Source: Candidatus Scybalocola fimicaballi
Lineage (GTDB): Bacteria > Bacteroidota > Bacteroidia > Bacteroidales > Paludibacteraceae
Reading direction: 5' to 3'
Length of the DNA stretch: 57,026 nucleotides
NCBI GenBank assembly: GCA_002317115.1
Contig: DCIP01000070.1
Coordinates: forward strand, 3,103 to 60,128
Each line of letters starts with the position of its first letter. Position 1 is the stretch's first letter. The notes beneath the pieces are model-generated. The model did no database searches. It saw nothing but the letters and a program-made list of their open reading frames with translations, and was not told the origin of the DNA. Of this stretch, positions 1 through 7,755 are shown piece by piece. The position numbers and the translations under genes are program-made.

Positions 1-221
1 ATTGCAGCGGCACGACCGTGGATAGTGTTCATACCGTATGTTGCCATGTAGTGAGGCAAACGGCTTGAACATCCGATACCAGAGATAACTGCAATATTAT
101 GTGGAGCAACGCCAATCTCTGCCATTGCCTTGTGAAGCGACGCCAAGAAGAAGTGGTCACCGCATCCTGGACACCAACGTGGCTGTCCTTTCTTATAATC
201 TTTAGCTGTATATTCGCTCAT
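1..221 (-). CDS. korB: 2-oxoacid:ferredoxin oxidoreductase beta subunit, partial
   Basis: This is the N-terminal 73 residues of a thiamine-diphosphate-binding beta subunit; the rest lies beyond position 1. The protein starts MSEYTAKDYKKG and contains the WCPGCGDHFF motif, whose CxxC pair is typical of KorB/PorB, followed by the SGIGCSSRLPHY segment and the start of the TPP-binding region (IHGRAA). With KorA it would oxidatively decarboxylate 2-oxoglutarate (or a related 2-oxoacid) to the acyl-CoA and reduce ferredoxin in the anaerobic TCA branch. It follows korA by 54 bp on the same strand, so the two are co-transcribed. The ATG at 219-221 is preceded by a purine-rich AGAAAGAAA stretch. The exact 2-oxoacid cannot be fixed from this fragment. 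Confidence 0.93.
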   Translation of the reverse strand, partial: MSEYTAKDYKKGQPRWCPGCGDHFFLASLHKAMAEIGVAPHNIAVISGIGCSSRLPHYMATYGMNTIHGRAAA

Positions 222-230
222 TTTCTTTCT

Positions 231-265
231 AAATTAAAAGTTAAGAATTAAGAGTTAAGAATTGT
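231..265. repeat. 7-bp-period AT-rich array (locus 1)
   Basis: Five units of a degenerate heptamer (AAATTAA, AAGTTAA, GAATTAA, GAGTTAA, GAATTGT) fill the korA-korB spacer. Similar 7-bp-period arrays lie at 7041, 34623 and 46415. The last units can also pair with 271-279 (TTAAGAATT / AATTCTTAA), giving a weak AT hairpin at the end of korA. Confidence 0.6.
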
Positions 266-275
266 TTCCTAATTC

Positions 276-2132
276 TTAAACCAATTTATTAAATGCAGCA
301 ACCAACTCGCTTACTACGAATGGCTGACCCTTAACCTCATTGAACTGTGCTGGTGCGAAACCGTCTACCTTCATACGAAGGAATGCAGCAAACTGACCCA
401 TGTTCTGCTCAGCAACAACAACCTTCTTGTACTTCTTCAATACCTCAGCTGTGTTCTTTGGCAATGGATTGATGAAACGGAAGTGTGCAAGAGCAACCTT
501 CTTACCTGCTGCACGCATCTCGTCCATAGCAGCGTGAAGGTGTCCGTAAGTACCTCCGAAACCAACGATCAATAGATCAGCGTCGTCCTTGTCGCCCTCT
601 ACAACTACATCTGGTACAGGAATCTTGTCGATCTTGCTCTGACGAAGACGAGTCATCAAATCGTGGTTCTCTGGGTTAGTTGAGATAGCACCTGTCTTGT
701 TGTCCTTCTCAAGACCACCAAGGATGTGAGCGAATCCCTCACGACCTGGAACAGCCCAGTATCTTACATCTCTCTCATCTCTCTCGTATGGAGTCCAAGT
801 ACCCTTCTTTGACTCAGGCACGTATGGAGGATTGATTGCTGGATACTCAGCAAGGTTAGGAAGCTTGAATGCCTCAGAACCGTTAGCGATATATGCGTCG
901 CTCATGAAGACAACTGGAGTCATGTGCTCAAGAGCTATCTTACAAGCTGCGTATGCTGAATCAAAACAGTCAGCTGGGCTTGTAGCAGCGATAACTGGCA
1001 TTGGAGTCTCACCGTTACGTCCGAACAAACACTGTAGAAGGTCTGTCTGCTCTGACTTTGTTGGAAGACCTGTTGCAGGACCACCACGCTGAACGTCGAT
1101 AACTACCAATGGAAGTTCCATGATAACTGCAAGGTTCATTGCCTCCGACTTCAAACAGATACCAGGACCTGATGTTGAAGTAGCAGCAAGAGCTCCAGCG
1201 AATGAAGCACCAAGAGCTGATGCACATCCTGCGATCTCATCCTCACACTGTACTGTTGTCACACCAAGAGACTTGTGCTTTGACAACTCGTGAAGAACGT
1301 CTGTAGCTGGAGTGATAGGGTAAGAACCAAGGTATAGGCGAAGACCTGCCTTCTCAGCTGCAGCGATAAGACCGTATGCAGTTGCCTTGTTTCCGTTGAT
1401 ATCCATGTAGCGACCCTTCTTTGCAGGAGTCTGCTTAGATACTACATTATATGTGTGGCTTACTGATGCGTGTGTGTTAGCACCGAAGTCGTAACCTGCG
1501 TGGATAACCTTGATGTTATTCTCTGCAATAGCTGCCTTCTTTCCAGAGAACTTGTCGCGAAGGAACTTCTCTGCGATTGAAAGGTCACGGTTGAAGATGT
1601 AGCAAACAAGACCAAGAGCAAGCATATTTCTACACTTAAGCATAGCCTTTGGATCCATTCCTGAATCTGCAAGAACATCCTTAACCATTGATGTAACAGG
1701 AACCTGAATAACATCCTGCTTGATTCCCATCTCTGCGATTGCGCCAGCAGCGTCTGTTGCCTCGAACTGAGCCTTCTCAAGATCAGCCTTCTTAAAGCTG
1801 TCGACGTCGATGATGATCGATGAAGTTGGCTTACAGAACTTATACTGAGTCTTTAGGGCTGCAGGGTTCATTGCCACCAAAACATCACACTTATCACCAG
1901 GAGTGAAAGCCTTCTCTGCTGCGATACTTACCTGGAATCCTGATACACCAGTTAGAGATCCCTGTGGGGCACGAATATCTGCTGGGTAGTCAGGGAATGT
2001 ACAAATACCATTACCTACAGTGGCCGAGATAGTGGAAAAAATATTTCCAGCAAGCTGCATTCCGTCTCCGGAGTCGCCTGAGAATCGAACCACCACTTGA
2101 TCCAATTCTTCTACTTTCAAGTTGTCTGCCAT
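276..2132 (-). CDS. korA: 2-oxoacid:acceptor oxidoreductase alpha subunit (gamma-alpha fusion)
   Basis: This 618-residue protein is the fused gamma/alpha subunit of 2-oxoglutarate:ferredoxin oxidoreductase. Residues ~10-220 form the gamma domain, which opens with VVVRFSGDSGDGMQLAGN. Residues ~240-618 form the alpha (pyrimidine-binding) domain with the diagnostic GSYPITPATD motif and the TSTSGPGICLKSE segment. Length and domain order match the KorA form common in Bacteroidetes and other anaerobes. It lies directly upstream of korB with a 54-bp spacer, so together they form the two-subunit enzyme that moves electrons from 2-oxoacids to ferredoxin in the cytoplasm. A good sigma-70-type Bacteroidetes promoter sits 45-75 bp upstream. 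The substrate is inferred from the architecture; isoenzymes using other 2-oxoacids share it. Confidence 0.93.
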   Translation of the reverse strand: MADNLKVEELDQVVVRFSGDSGDGMQLAGNIFSTISATVGNGICTFPDYPADIRAPQGSLTGVSGFQVSIAAEKAFTPGDKCDVLVAMNPAALKTQYKFCKPTSSIIIDVDSFKKADLEKAQFEATDAAGAIAEMGIKQDVIQVPVTSMVKDVLADSGMDPKAMLKCRNMLALGLVCYIFNRDLSIAEKFLRDKFSGKKAAIAENNIKVIHAGYDFGANTHASVSHTYNVVSKQTPAKKGRYMDINGNKATAYGLIAAAEKAGLRLYLGSYPITPATDVLHELSKHKSLGVTTVQCEDEIAGCASALGASFAGALAATSTSGPGICLKSEAMNLAVIMELPLVVIDVQRGGPATGLPTKSEQTDLLQCLFGRNGETPMPVIAATSPADCFDSAYAACKIALEHMTPVVFMSDAYIANGSEAFKLPNLAEYPAINPPYVPESKKGTWTPYERDERDVRYWAVPGREGFAHILGGLEKDNKTGAISTNPENHDLMTRLRQSKIDKIPVPDVVVEGDKDDADLLIVGFGGTYGHLHAAMDEMRAAGKKVALAHFRFINPLPKNTAEVLKKYKKVVVAEQNMGQFAAFLRMKVDGFAPAQFNEVKGQPFVVSELVAAFNKLV

Positions 2133-2602
2133 ATTTTAATTACTTTAATTTATTCATTTTGTCTTTCTTTCGAGTGCAAAGTTAATCAAAATGTAAGTAC
2201 AAACAAATAAAACACGAACTTTTTTAACCAAAATCAGAGTTTTATCGTTCATTTTGACATTTTGCTATCATTTTTGCTTTCTACGTGCATTTTTGTCACT
2301 CGATTGCAAAATTACTCAAAATGTGTGCAATATAAAAGAATTGTGAATATCTTTTCGTATTTATGCACATTTGCATTCACTTTTTGGCATAAATATGCAG
2401 AATTAAGCTGATCATTTCCACATCTAATTGTCAAAATTAGGATTACAAATGGCTACACCACTTGTTCCTCCCACCAGATAGCACGTAAGGACGTGCAACA
2501 AAAGAAAGAAATTACTATGTTCTATTTTCCATTTCACATTAAATTCTTATTTTTGTTGTAAACAAAGAACTTACAAAGTATAAATTCAAAAATTATAACA
2601 TA
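2133..2602. other. Divergent spacer korA / secreted protein
   Basis: This 470-bp spacer holds no convincing gene. Besides the korA promoter it carries a second element on the minus strand (TAATTTTG at 2314-2307) whose surroundings resemble the first one (GCAAARTTAnTCAAAATGT in both, ~130 bp apart). On the plus strand TATTTTTG at 2549-2556 is a possible -7 box for the downstream gene. Confidence 0.5.
2177..2207 (-). promoter_or_regulatory. korAB promoter
   Basis: On the minus strand TTTG (2207-2204) is followed after 19 bp by TAACTTTG (2184-2177), a full match to the Bacteroidetes housekeeping pattern TTTG-N19-TAnnTTTG. It lies 45 bp upstream of the korA ATG. Confidence 0.75.
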
Positions 2603-4255
2603 ATGAAGAAAATAACGACTGCGATCTTCGCCCTATCATATATGTGCTGCGCATTCAACGCTAACGCTCAAGATCAGCAACTAACGCTTAAATGCGAGCA
2701 AATCGGAGAAATAAAAGGCGACGCGAAATTCTCCGCCGAAGACGGTTGGCTTATGCTCACTACTGATCTTTACCTTCTTAACCCAGAGGCTTTCAAAGGT
2801 CAGCTTGAAACGATCTTCCCAGGCCGTAAGGATAAGGACAAACTTAAGAATGTCTTTATCTCTGGTCAGATTTCAAGCACTTCCGTCGCACAGGATGTGA
2901 GATATCCTCTTTATAATTTGACTGTGGAATTTGTCAATAAGGAGATTTCCGTCAACAAGGCTAACACTCAGGGTAAGATAAGATTGGCAGAAAACCTTCC
3001 TTTAACTTCATACGGAACTAACCCAATCGACATGAAATTCTACGCTGAGGCTATCAACGTGGAGCAGCCACAGAGCATCACTGATTTCGTTTGCCGCCAG
3101 CTTGCCAACGTCGGCAAGGTAAGCAACGACTACTCTGCCATGAACAAGGTGTCAGGCGAATATGGAAAACTTCTTGAGAGCAAGGCAAAGGAGCGCCAGT
3201 ATGTGTTCAATTCGACAGTCTCGCTATTCAATGAGCTCGACGTCGACAGAAAGGTCTACTCAATCAGCCTATACCAGTTTGCCCCAAGCAACCAGGATAT
3301 CGAACGTAATTTCTCCAATGCAGCCTTGAAGAAATGCGTCGACGACAATGCAAATATCGATTATGCTACTATCAGAAAGAACGTCGCTAACAAGACAGCA
3401 CCGATCATCGTGGCAGTAAACTATAAGAGCAGCCACAAGCCAAGCATGCGTAAGCCAAACCAGATCAACGACTCTTACGTCAACGAACGCGTAGTCAAGA
3501 CTCGTAATCTATACGCGTCTAAGCTTATCAGTGACGACGTCTTCACACAGGAGGATGATTTGAACGAGCTTTTGAAGGATTATCTTGCTTTCGACAAGGA
3601 GGTCAAGAGCTACAAGGAGAATAAAGCAAAGGGAATGACTAACATCAACCCGTCGGCAATCATTTACAACTATTCCGAGCTTCTTAACACAATCATGATG
3701 AAGAACTTGAAGAAGGAATATCTATATGAGAATACATTCAAGACTCACTACAATGATGTGCAGGCTGCAGCAAAAACAAGTTTGAAGGATGGCAAGGAAC
3801 TTGAAAAAATCGAAAAACTTGTCACTGTGATGGTTATGGAGAAAGACGCTGACACTATAAAGTCCACAGAAAAAATCATAGCCAATTTCAATGCCATTCA
3901 CAATGCAGAAGCCCTAGTAGAAGACACAAAATGGGAGAACAACGTATCTGACCTAAAAGACCGTTACGAAGAGACATATTTTGACAAGATATTCAAAGGA
4001 AAATGTGAAACTTTGCTTGAAGGTGATCCAAGAGAGAAAGAGCCTGTAGCAGAACAGATTAAGAAAGAGATCGAGGCATCCAACTGTAAAGCATGTTTCT
4101 TCCAGGCAGAGGAATACTACTTCGAGCCACTTCAGGATAAGATCAATGTGTTGAAGGCAGCAGAGGCTGAGAAAGCAGCCGCAGAGGCAGCCGCAGCAGC
4201 TAAAGCAGCTAAATTGGCGAAGAAGAAGGCAATGATGGCGAAGAAGAAGAAATAA
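2603..4255 (+). CDS. Secreted protein of unknown function, Ala/Lys-rich tail
   Basis: I do not recognise the family of this 550-residue protein. It begins with a clear Sec signal peptide (MKKITTAIFALSYMCCAFNANAQ, cleavage after ANA), so it is exported. The body is rich in Asp/Lys/Asn without an obvious catalytic motif. Residues ~370-500 look helical (many Lys/Glu heptads), and there is a Cys pair near the end (CKACF). The last ~35 residues are a run of Ala/Glu/Lys turning into Lys-rich repeats (AKLAKKKAMMAKKKK), a cationic tail that may bind acidic polymers or nucleic acid. It stands alone, divergent from korAB. The start is the only ATG that gives a complete signal peptide. Confidence 0.8.
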   Translation: MKKITTAIFALSYMCCAFNANAQDQQLTLKCEQIGEIKGDAKFSAEDGWLMLTTDLYLLNPEAFKGQLETIFPGRKDKDKLKNVFISGQISSTSVAQDVRYPLYNLTVEFVNKEISVNKANTQGKIRLAENLPLTSYGTNPIDMKFYAEAINVEQPQSITDFVCRQLANVGKVSNDYSAMNKVSGEYGKLLESKAKERQYVFNSTVSLFNELDVDRKVYSISLYQFAPSNQDIERNFSNAALKKCVDDNANIDYATIRKNVANKTAPIIVAVNYKSSHKPSMRKPNQINDSYVNERVVKTRNLYASKLISDDVFTQEDDLNELLKDYLAFDKEVKSYKENKAKGMTNINPSAIIYNYSELLNTIMMKNLKKEYLYENTFKTHYNDVQAAAKTSLKDGKELEKIEKLVTVMVMEKDADTIKSTEKIIANFNAIHNAEALVEDTKWENNVSDLKDRYEETYFDKIFKGKCETLLEGDPREKEPVAEQIKKEIEASNCKACFFQAEEYYFEPLQDKINVLKAAEAEKAAAEAAAAAKAAKLAKKKAMMAKKKK

Positions 4256-4282
4256 AAGGTTTTATGACGAAGTCTAAATGCC

Positions 4283-4941
4283 ATGAATCGTGAAGAAGCC
4301 ATAGCAAAAGGCATAACAGTACAAGACATAAAGCACAACATGAAACGCAGATGTTCTTGGCATGACTACCATAGAAAAGGAACTTACATGTTGACACTTG
4401 TGGTTGACGGCCGTATTCCTTTACTTGGTGTATTGAAAGGGGAGACTGAAGCTATAGTCGAAGAATCTGAACTTGGATCTATCATTCTCAATGAGGAAAT
4501 AAAAAAGATTCATCAGTTTTATCCGACGGTGGATGTATGGAAAGTGTGTATTATGCCAGACCATATCCACATGATAGTGAGAGTGAATGGGGACATGCAG
4601 TTATCGTGCACCGTCACTACACAGAAGAAGAAAACGAGCGTCTACGTGAAGAATGGATGGATTGTGGAGAACGAGGAGGTGTACTTGTAAGTGCAGCTAT
4701 ATCACCAAAAGAGAAAGAAGTAATGCGTGAAGCCATGAACAGAGGCTATCGCATCATTCTTCTACGCGAGAATGGATTTCCCAAAATGTATAAACCTTAC
4801 GGTGAAAGTTTTGATGCATGTGCAGAAGGCGTACTTCTACAAATAAGCCCTTGGGAATTCAATATGGTAAAGAAAAGAATCACCAGAGATCAATGCCTGG
4901 TGCTAAATGCGATGGCAGAAAAAATTGCAGATAATAAATAG
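4283..4941 (+). pseudogene. Y1/IS200-like (REP-associated type) transposase, internal deletion plus frameshift
   Basis: Two overlapping frames together give the ends of one transposase. The first (4283-~4600) reads MNREEAIAKGITVQDIKHNM and reaches the HUH motif in MPDHIHMIVRV. The second frame (~4590-4941) resumes at HRHYTEEENERLREEW and ends in an ILLRENGF / ISPWEF C-terminal module. From memory of the family, the stretch between them, which should carry the catalytic tyrosine helix, is about 100 residues and is missing here. The coding sequence jumps directly near 4590-4605 and changes frame. The gene is therefore a non-functional relic of a single-strand DNA transposase that acts on hairpin ends. 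Two hairpins follow its stop codon. Confidence 0.75.
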
Positions 4942-4951
4942 AAAATATCAT

Positions 4952-5021
4952 CAAGCGACAAAATCGCTTGGGACTGTAACCATACTCATTCTACCGTTCT
5001 CAACAGTTTTGCTGTTGAGAA
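4952..5021. repeat. Two hairpins behind the transposase relic
   Basis: CAAGCGA-caaaa-TCGCTTG (4952-4970) and TTCTCAACAG-ttttg-CTGTTGAGAA (4997-5021) are perfect stem-loops of 7 and 10 bp, only 26 bp apart. Subterminal hairpins of this kind are what Y1 transposases recognise, so they may be the remains of the element's end. The second could also act as a terminator, but it has no U-tract. Confidence 0.55.
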
Positions 5022-5022
5022 T

Positions 5023-5097
5023 ATGAACAGAATCACAATCAATATGGAGAATGTCATTCTGCCAAAGGAATTTGTGGAGGAGATTGAGAAATTATAG
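5023..5097 (+). CDS. Possible 24-residue ORF or gene fragment
   Basis: An ATG right after the hairpin opens MNRITINMENVILPKEFVEE and stops at 5095-5097, overlapping the end of oxyR on the other strand. The peptide has protein-like composition and looks like the start of a small cytoplasmic protein, but nothing confirms expression. Confidence 0.2.
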   Translation: MNRITINMENVILPKEFVEEIEKL

Positions 5098-6018
5098 CCT
5101 TATTCCAAACTTCATTATGCTTTCGCTCATCATCTCTTTGGGCATGAATGACTTAAGCGTATCAGTGATGGTGTTGAGCATTCGCTGACGGATATAATCC
5201 TCCTTAATATATAATGACACTCGACGTTGCGACAGATAATCCCCGTCGATACGTCGGACATTCTGTCTCTGCTGGTCGGAAAGGAATGGCAGATGCATCT
5301 CTGGAATAATGGTGTAGCCTCCATTCTCGTCGATGATGCGAATCAAAGTTTCGATGCTTCCTGCCTCATAGATACGATTACCTATGCCTCGCGCTTTACA
5401 GAATGAAAACGCACTGTCTCGCAGACATTGAGCGTCCTTCATAATCCACATATTCTCATTCTCAAGGTTTTCTGGTTTGAACACGGGGAGTTTTCTCCAA
5501 CACGTCTCCGCCAAATAGACGTAGAATCGCTCAGTATAGAGTGGGATTTCCAATATTCCGTCGACGCAATTATCTGATATGGCAATTCCCGCGTCGATCT
5601 CATCATGAAGCAAGGCTTCAAGCATATAATTCATTTTCAACTCGTTGATTGTCAAATCCACCAACGGATAATCCTTGCGATAATGTCTGATAAACTTTGG
5701 AAGAATGTACGGTGCGATAGTCGGACCTACTGACAACAAGAATTTGCCGCTTATCTTTCCTTTGTCTTCTGCAACAATCTCCCCTATCCTCTCAATCTCA
5801 AGCAAAGCATTCTCAGCCTGACGTATAATCTTCTTGCCAGCGATCGTTGGCTCCACCGACTTGTTGTTACGCTTGAAAATTCGCACATCCAACTCCTCTT
5901 CCAATTTGACTATCATCGCGCTCAAGGTTGGCTGGGTGACGTCGCACGCCTCTGCGGCCTTCGCAAAACTACGATGCTGATTCACGGCAACTATATATCT
6001 GATTTGCTGTAAGTTCAT
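5092..6018 (-). CDS. oxyR: Hydrogen-peroxide-sensing LysR-type regulator
   Basis: This 308-residue LysR-family protein has an N-terminal winged helix (MNLQQIRYIVAVNQHRSFAK, helix-turn-helix through residue ~60) and a periplasmic-binding-like effector domain. The segment CLRDSAFSFC places cysteines at residues 198 and 207, the same Cys-x8-Cys spacing and LRD sequence as the peroxide-sensing C199/C208 pair of E. coli OxyR. It should therefore be the thiol-switch activator of catalase, Dps, thioredoxin and related genes. It is monocistronic; a TATCTTTG box lies 26 bp upstream. Length and motif make the assignment secure, though the regulon is not in the window. Confidence 0.93.
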   Translation of the reverse strand: MNLQQIRYIVAVNQHRSFAKAAEACDVTQPTLSAMIVKLEEELDVRIFKRNNKSVEPTIAGKKIIRQAENALLEIERIGEIVAEDKGKISGKFLLSVGPTIAPYILPKFIRHYRKDYPLVDLTINELKMNYMLEALLHDEIDAGIAISDNCVDGILEIPLYTERFYVYLAETCWRKLPVFKPENLENENMWIMKDAQCLRDSAFSFCKARGIGNRIYEAGSIETLIRIIDENGGYTIIPEMHLPFLSDQQRQNVRRIDGDYLSQRRVSLYIKEDYIRQRMLNTITDTLKSFMPKEMMSESIMKFGIRL

Positions 6019-6043
6019 ATTTTAGATTCTTGGTTCGACGTTG

Positions 6044-6051
6044 CAAAGATA
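6044..6051 (-). promoter_or_regulatory. oxyR -7 box
   Basis: TATCTTTG on the minus strand fits the Bacteroidetes -7 consensus TAnnTTTG, 26 bp from the oxyR ATG. No good -33 TTTG is seen at the normal distance, as might be expected for an activator-dependent or autoregulated promoter. Confidence 0.5.
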
Positions 6052-6129
6052 GAAAAAATCAACCGCTTTCCATACTGCACAGAAAACGGTTGACTCATTT
6101 AGAAACACTATTGCTGAAACAGCCTAAAA

Positions 6130-6726
6130 TTAGAAGTAAGGATGATCGTTAACTTTCTTATATCCACATTTGGGGCATACTCCACTATCATTTAATGCGA
6201 CGCCGCAACAAGGACAACGGTCGATGCTGATATGCGACGGGAATTCCTCCGATGCTGTGTTGTCGCCGCTCACGAATGTCAGTTTCACGATGTTGAGTTT
6301 GTCTTTTAGCAAATCGTAGACAATCTTTATCATTCCCTCCACTGTCATAGTCTCTTTTGTGACAACCAACCTGCACTCAGGAAACGCCTGAGCCAATTCA
6401 GTATGGAAAGCCTCACCCTTCATCTTATTCTGCGGAGTGCCGTTTCTGACTCCCGTCTGCTCATAGACGCTAAGGATTGCGGGAAGAAGAGGATCATCCA
6501 CACGTAGGATAAGAGCATGGTCAAAGTTTTTGAGCACATTCCACGCCACCTTCTTGATCTCGTTGCATGGATAAACCATGTTCACCCCGCAATTAATTGG
6601 TTCCTCCACCTCGATTGTCAACGTTCCGGTATGACCGTGGAGATACTGAGCCTCACCCTTGAACTTATAGAAACGGTGGGCATACTGTAGATTCAATGTT
6701 GCAATACTTCTCATAGCTACATTCAT
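6130..6726 (-). CDS. 6-pyruvoyltetrahydropterin synthase / QueD family protein with zinc ribbon
   Basis: This 198-residue protein has the T-fold PTPS/QueD signature: zinc ligands H17, H30 and H32 (AHRFYKFKG, YLHGHTG) and the conserved NFDHALIL segment. Family members convert dihydroneopterin triphosphate to 6-carboxytetrahydropterin (queuosine path) or pyruvoyl-tetrahydropterin. Two things are odd. The catalytic Cys that precedes LHGH in QueD (CxxxHGH) is Ala26 here, with Glu25 next to it, which fits neither the Cys nor the usual PTPS-III ExxHGH pattern exactly. A C-terminal zinc ribbon (CPCCG ... CPKCG, residues ~172-190) extends the normal ~120-140-residue domain. It follows rubredoxin by 9 bp, so they are co-transcribed. 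Activity as true QueD is uncertain, so I give no gene symbol. Confidence 0.8.
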   Translation of the reverse strand: MNVAMRSIATLNLQYAHRFYKFKGEAQYLHGHTGTLTIEVEEPINCGVNMVYPCNEIKKVAWNVLKNFDHALILRVDDPLLPAILSVYEQTGVRNGTPQNKMKGEAFHTELAQAFPECRLVVTKETMTVEGMIKIVYDLLKDKLNIVKLTFVSGDNTASEEFPSHISIDRCPCCGVALNDSGVCPKCGYKKVNDHPYF

Positions 6727-6735
6727 TAGTTTAGA

Positions 6736-6924
6736 TTATCCTCTTTTGTAGATTTCATAATAGTCCACATCCTGTGTGAACTGAATCTTTTCCGCTCTAC
6801 AAAACGGACACTCAAAATCATCCGGCACCTCTTCCCAAGGTGTGCCCGGAGCGATGCCAACTTCTGGGGCTCCATACTCAGGATCATACTCCCAACCACA
6901 AACATCACAAACAAATTTTTCCAT
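6736..6924 (-). CDS. Rubredoxin
   Basis: The 62-residue protein has the two rubredoxin iron-binding knuckles, CDVCG near the start and CPFCR at about residue 41, with the typical YDPEYG and PDDFECP segments between them. It is a cytoplasmic one-electron carrier holding Fe(Cys)4, usually serving rubrerythrin or other peroxide and superoxide reduction in anaerobes. I chose the ATG giving MEKFVCDVCGW, as rubredoxins begin this way; an ATG two codons upstream (6930) is possible. It is the first gene of a two-gene operon with the QueD-like protein and has a good promoter upstream. Confidence 0.93.
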   Translation of the reverse strand: MEKFVCDVCGWEYDPEYGAPEVGIAPGTPWEEVPDDFECPFCRAEKIQFTQDVDYYEIYKRG

Positions 6925-6965
6925 AAGCATTAATAATTAATTGTTAGTTTTTTTGTTTGACATTG

Positions 6966-6996
6966 CAAAGATAGAGTGCCAATGATAGACCACCAA
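6966..6996 (-). promoter_or_regulatory. Rubredoxin operon promoter
   Basis: TTG (6996-6994) and TATCTTTG (6973-6966) are separated by 20 bp on the minus strand, close to the Bacteroidetes consensus. The -7 box lies about 42 bp before the rubredoxin ATG. Confidence 0.6.
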
Positions 6997-7040
6997 CTGA
7001 TTATGTCTATGCTGTGATAGAGGAGGTCTATGGGTGTTTT

Positions 7041-7079
7041 GAGCTTAGAGTTTACAGCTTAGAGGTTAGGGAAATTAGA
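7041..7079. repeat. 7-bp-period AT-rich array (locus 2)
   Basis: The units GAGCTTA, GAGTTTA, CAGCTTA and GAGGTTA, then decayed ones, form a heptamer array between the rubredoxin and GNAT promoters. It is related in period and composition to the arrays at 231, 34623 and 46415. Confidence 0.55.
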
Positions 7080-7122
7080 GATTTTTTTGCACCTTTGTAA
7101 ATATTATAATCATATCCCAACC

Positions 7123-7551
7123 ATGCTTATCCAAGAATTAAAATCATATACACCATCACTGTTTGGGGAGATCAAACAGCTGATGGCTGAACTTTCGGAA
7201 AGAGTCGTCTTCACGGAGAATGATCTTCAGAATGTGTTAGCCGACGCAAATTGCCACCTCTACGCCATCATCAACGATGACCATATCATCGGTTGTGCTT
7301 CCCTTTGTATCTTCCACTCCCCTACTGGACGAAAAGCATCTGTGGAGGATGTGGTGGTATCGTCGTCGTACCGTGGGCAACATCTTGGCAGACAATTAGT
7401 GCAACACATCATCGACCAGGCAAAATTATTTGCTCCGGTTGAGCTTCATCTGACGTCTAATCCTAAACGCGTCGCAGCCAACTGCCTTTATCAATCTTTG
7501 GGGTTTCAGAGGAAGGAAACCAACTGCTACAGGATGGTGATTGAGAAATAA
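7123..7551 (+). CDS. GNAT-family N-acetyltransferase
   Basis: This 142-residue protein has the GNAT fold: beta4 with VEDVVVSSSYRG, the acetyl-CoA pyrophosphate loop RGQHLGRQLVQH (Q/RxxGxG/A type), and the C-terminal NPKRVAANCLYQSLGF motif typical of the family. It would transfer an acetyl group from acetyl-CoA to an amine; the substrate cannot be told. I take the ATG at 7123; a reading from TTG at 7087 would add 12 residues that overlap the promoter-like CACCTTTG at 7091-7098. It is a single gene closed by a strong terminator. Confidence 0.85.
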   Translation: MLIQELKSYTPSLFGEIKQLMAELSERVVFTENDLQNVLADANCHLYAIINDDHIIGCASLCIFHSPTGRKASVEDVVVSSSYRGQHLGRQLVQHIIDQAKLFAPVELHLTSNPKRVAANCLYQSLGFQRKETNCYRMVIEK

Positions 7552-7574
7552 AAACCTTCATTTTTTACATTTTC

Positions 7575-7607
7575 ACGGCGTGGAACTCTCGTTTCATGCC
7601 GTTTTTT
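7575..7607 (+). terminator. Rho-independent terminator of the GNAT gene
   Basis: ACGGCGTGGAAC pairs with GTTTCATGCCGT (12 bp with two G-T pairs) around a TCTC loop and is followed directly by six T. Confidence 0.85.
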
Positions 7608-7664
7608 GTGTATCAAGTCCCTTATGCCAGACATTTTGCCTATTCCTTTTCATCTTTTCTCGGT

Positions 7665-7696
7665 ATTGCCCCATTTTCACACTCCCCGTACCTTTG
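7665..7696 (+). promoter_or_regulatory. Heme operon promoter
   Basis: ATTG (7665-7668) and TACCTTTG (7689-7696) are 20 bp apart; TACCTTTG is the best form of the Bacteroidetes -7 box. Transcription would start near 7703, giving a ~235-nt leader before the lipoprotein gene. Confidence 0.7.
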
Positions 7697-7700
7697 CAGT

Positions 7701-7722
7701 GTCTTAAACAAGGTGTTTAGAC
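7701..7722 (+). promoter_or_regulatory. Dyad at the transcription start, possible operator
   Basis: GTCTTAAACA-agg-TGTTTAGAC is a near-perfect 9-bp inverted repeat with one bulged T. It covers the predicted +1 of the heme operon, a normal place for an iron- or heme-responsive repressor. It is not a close match to the classic Fur box. Confidence 0.4.
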
Positions 7723-7755
7723 AGTAAATAGTTTTAGTTGTTTTATGATTATTCA

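Noticed and set aside
4132..4341. Small open frames on the minus strand over the Ala/Lys-rich tail
   Set aside because: They are shadows of the GCA/AAG-rich repeats of the secreted protein and have no independent support.
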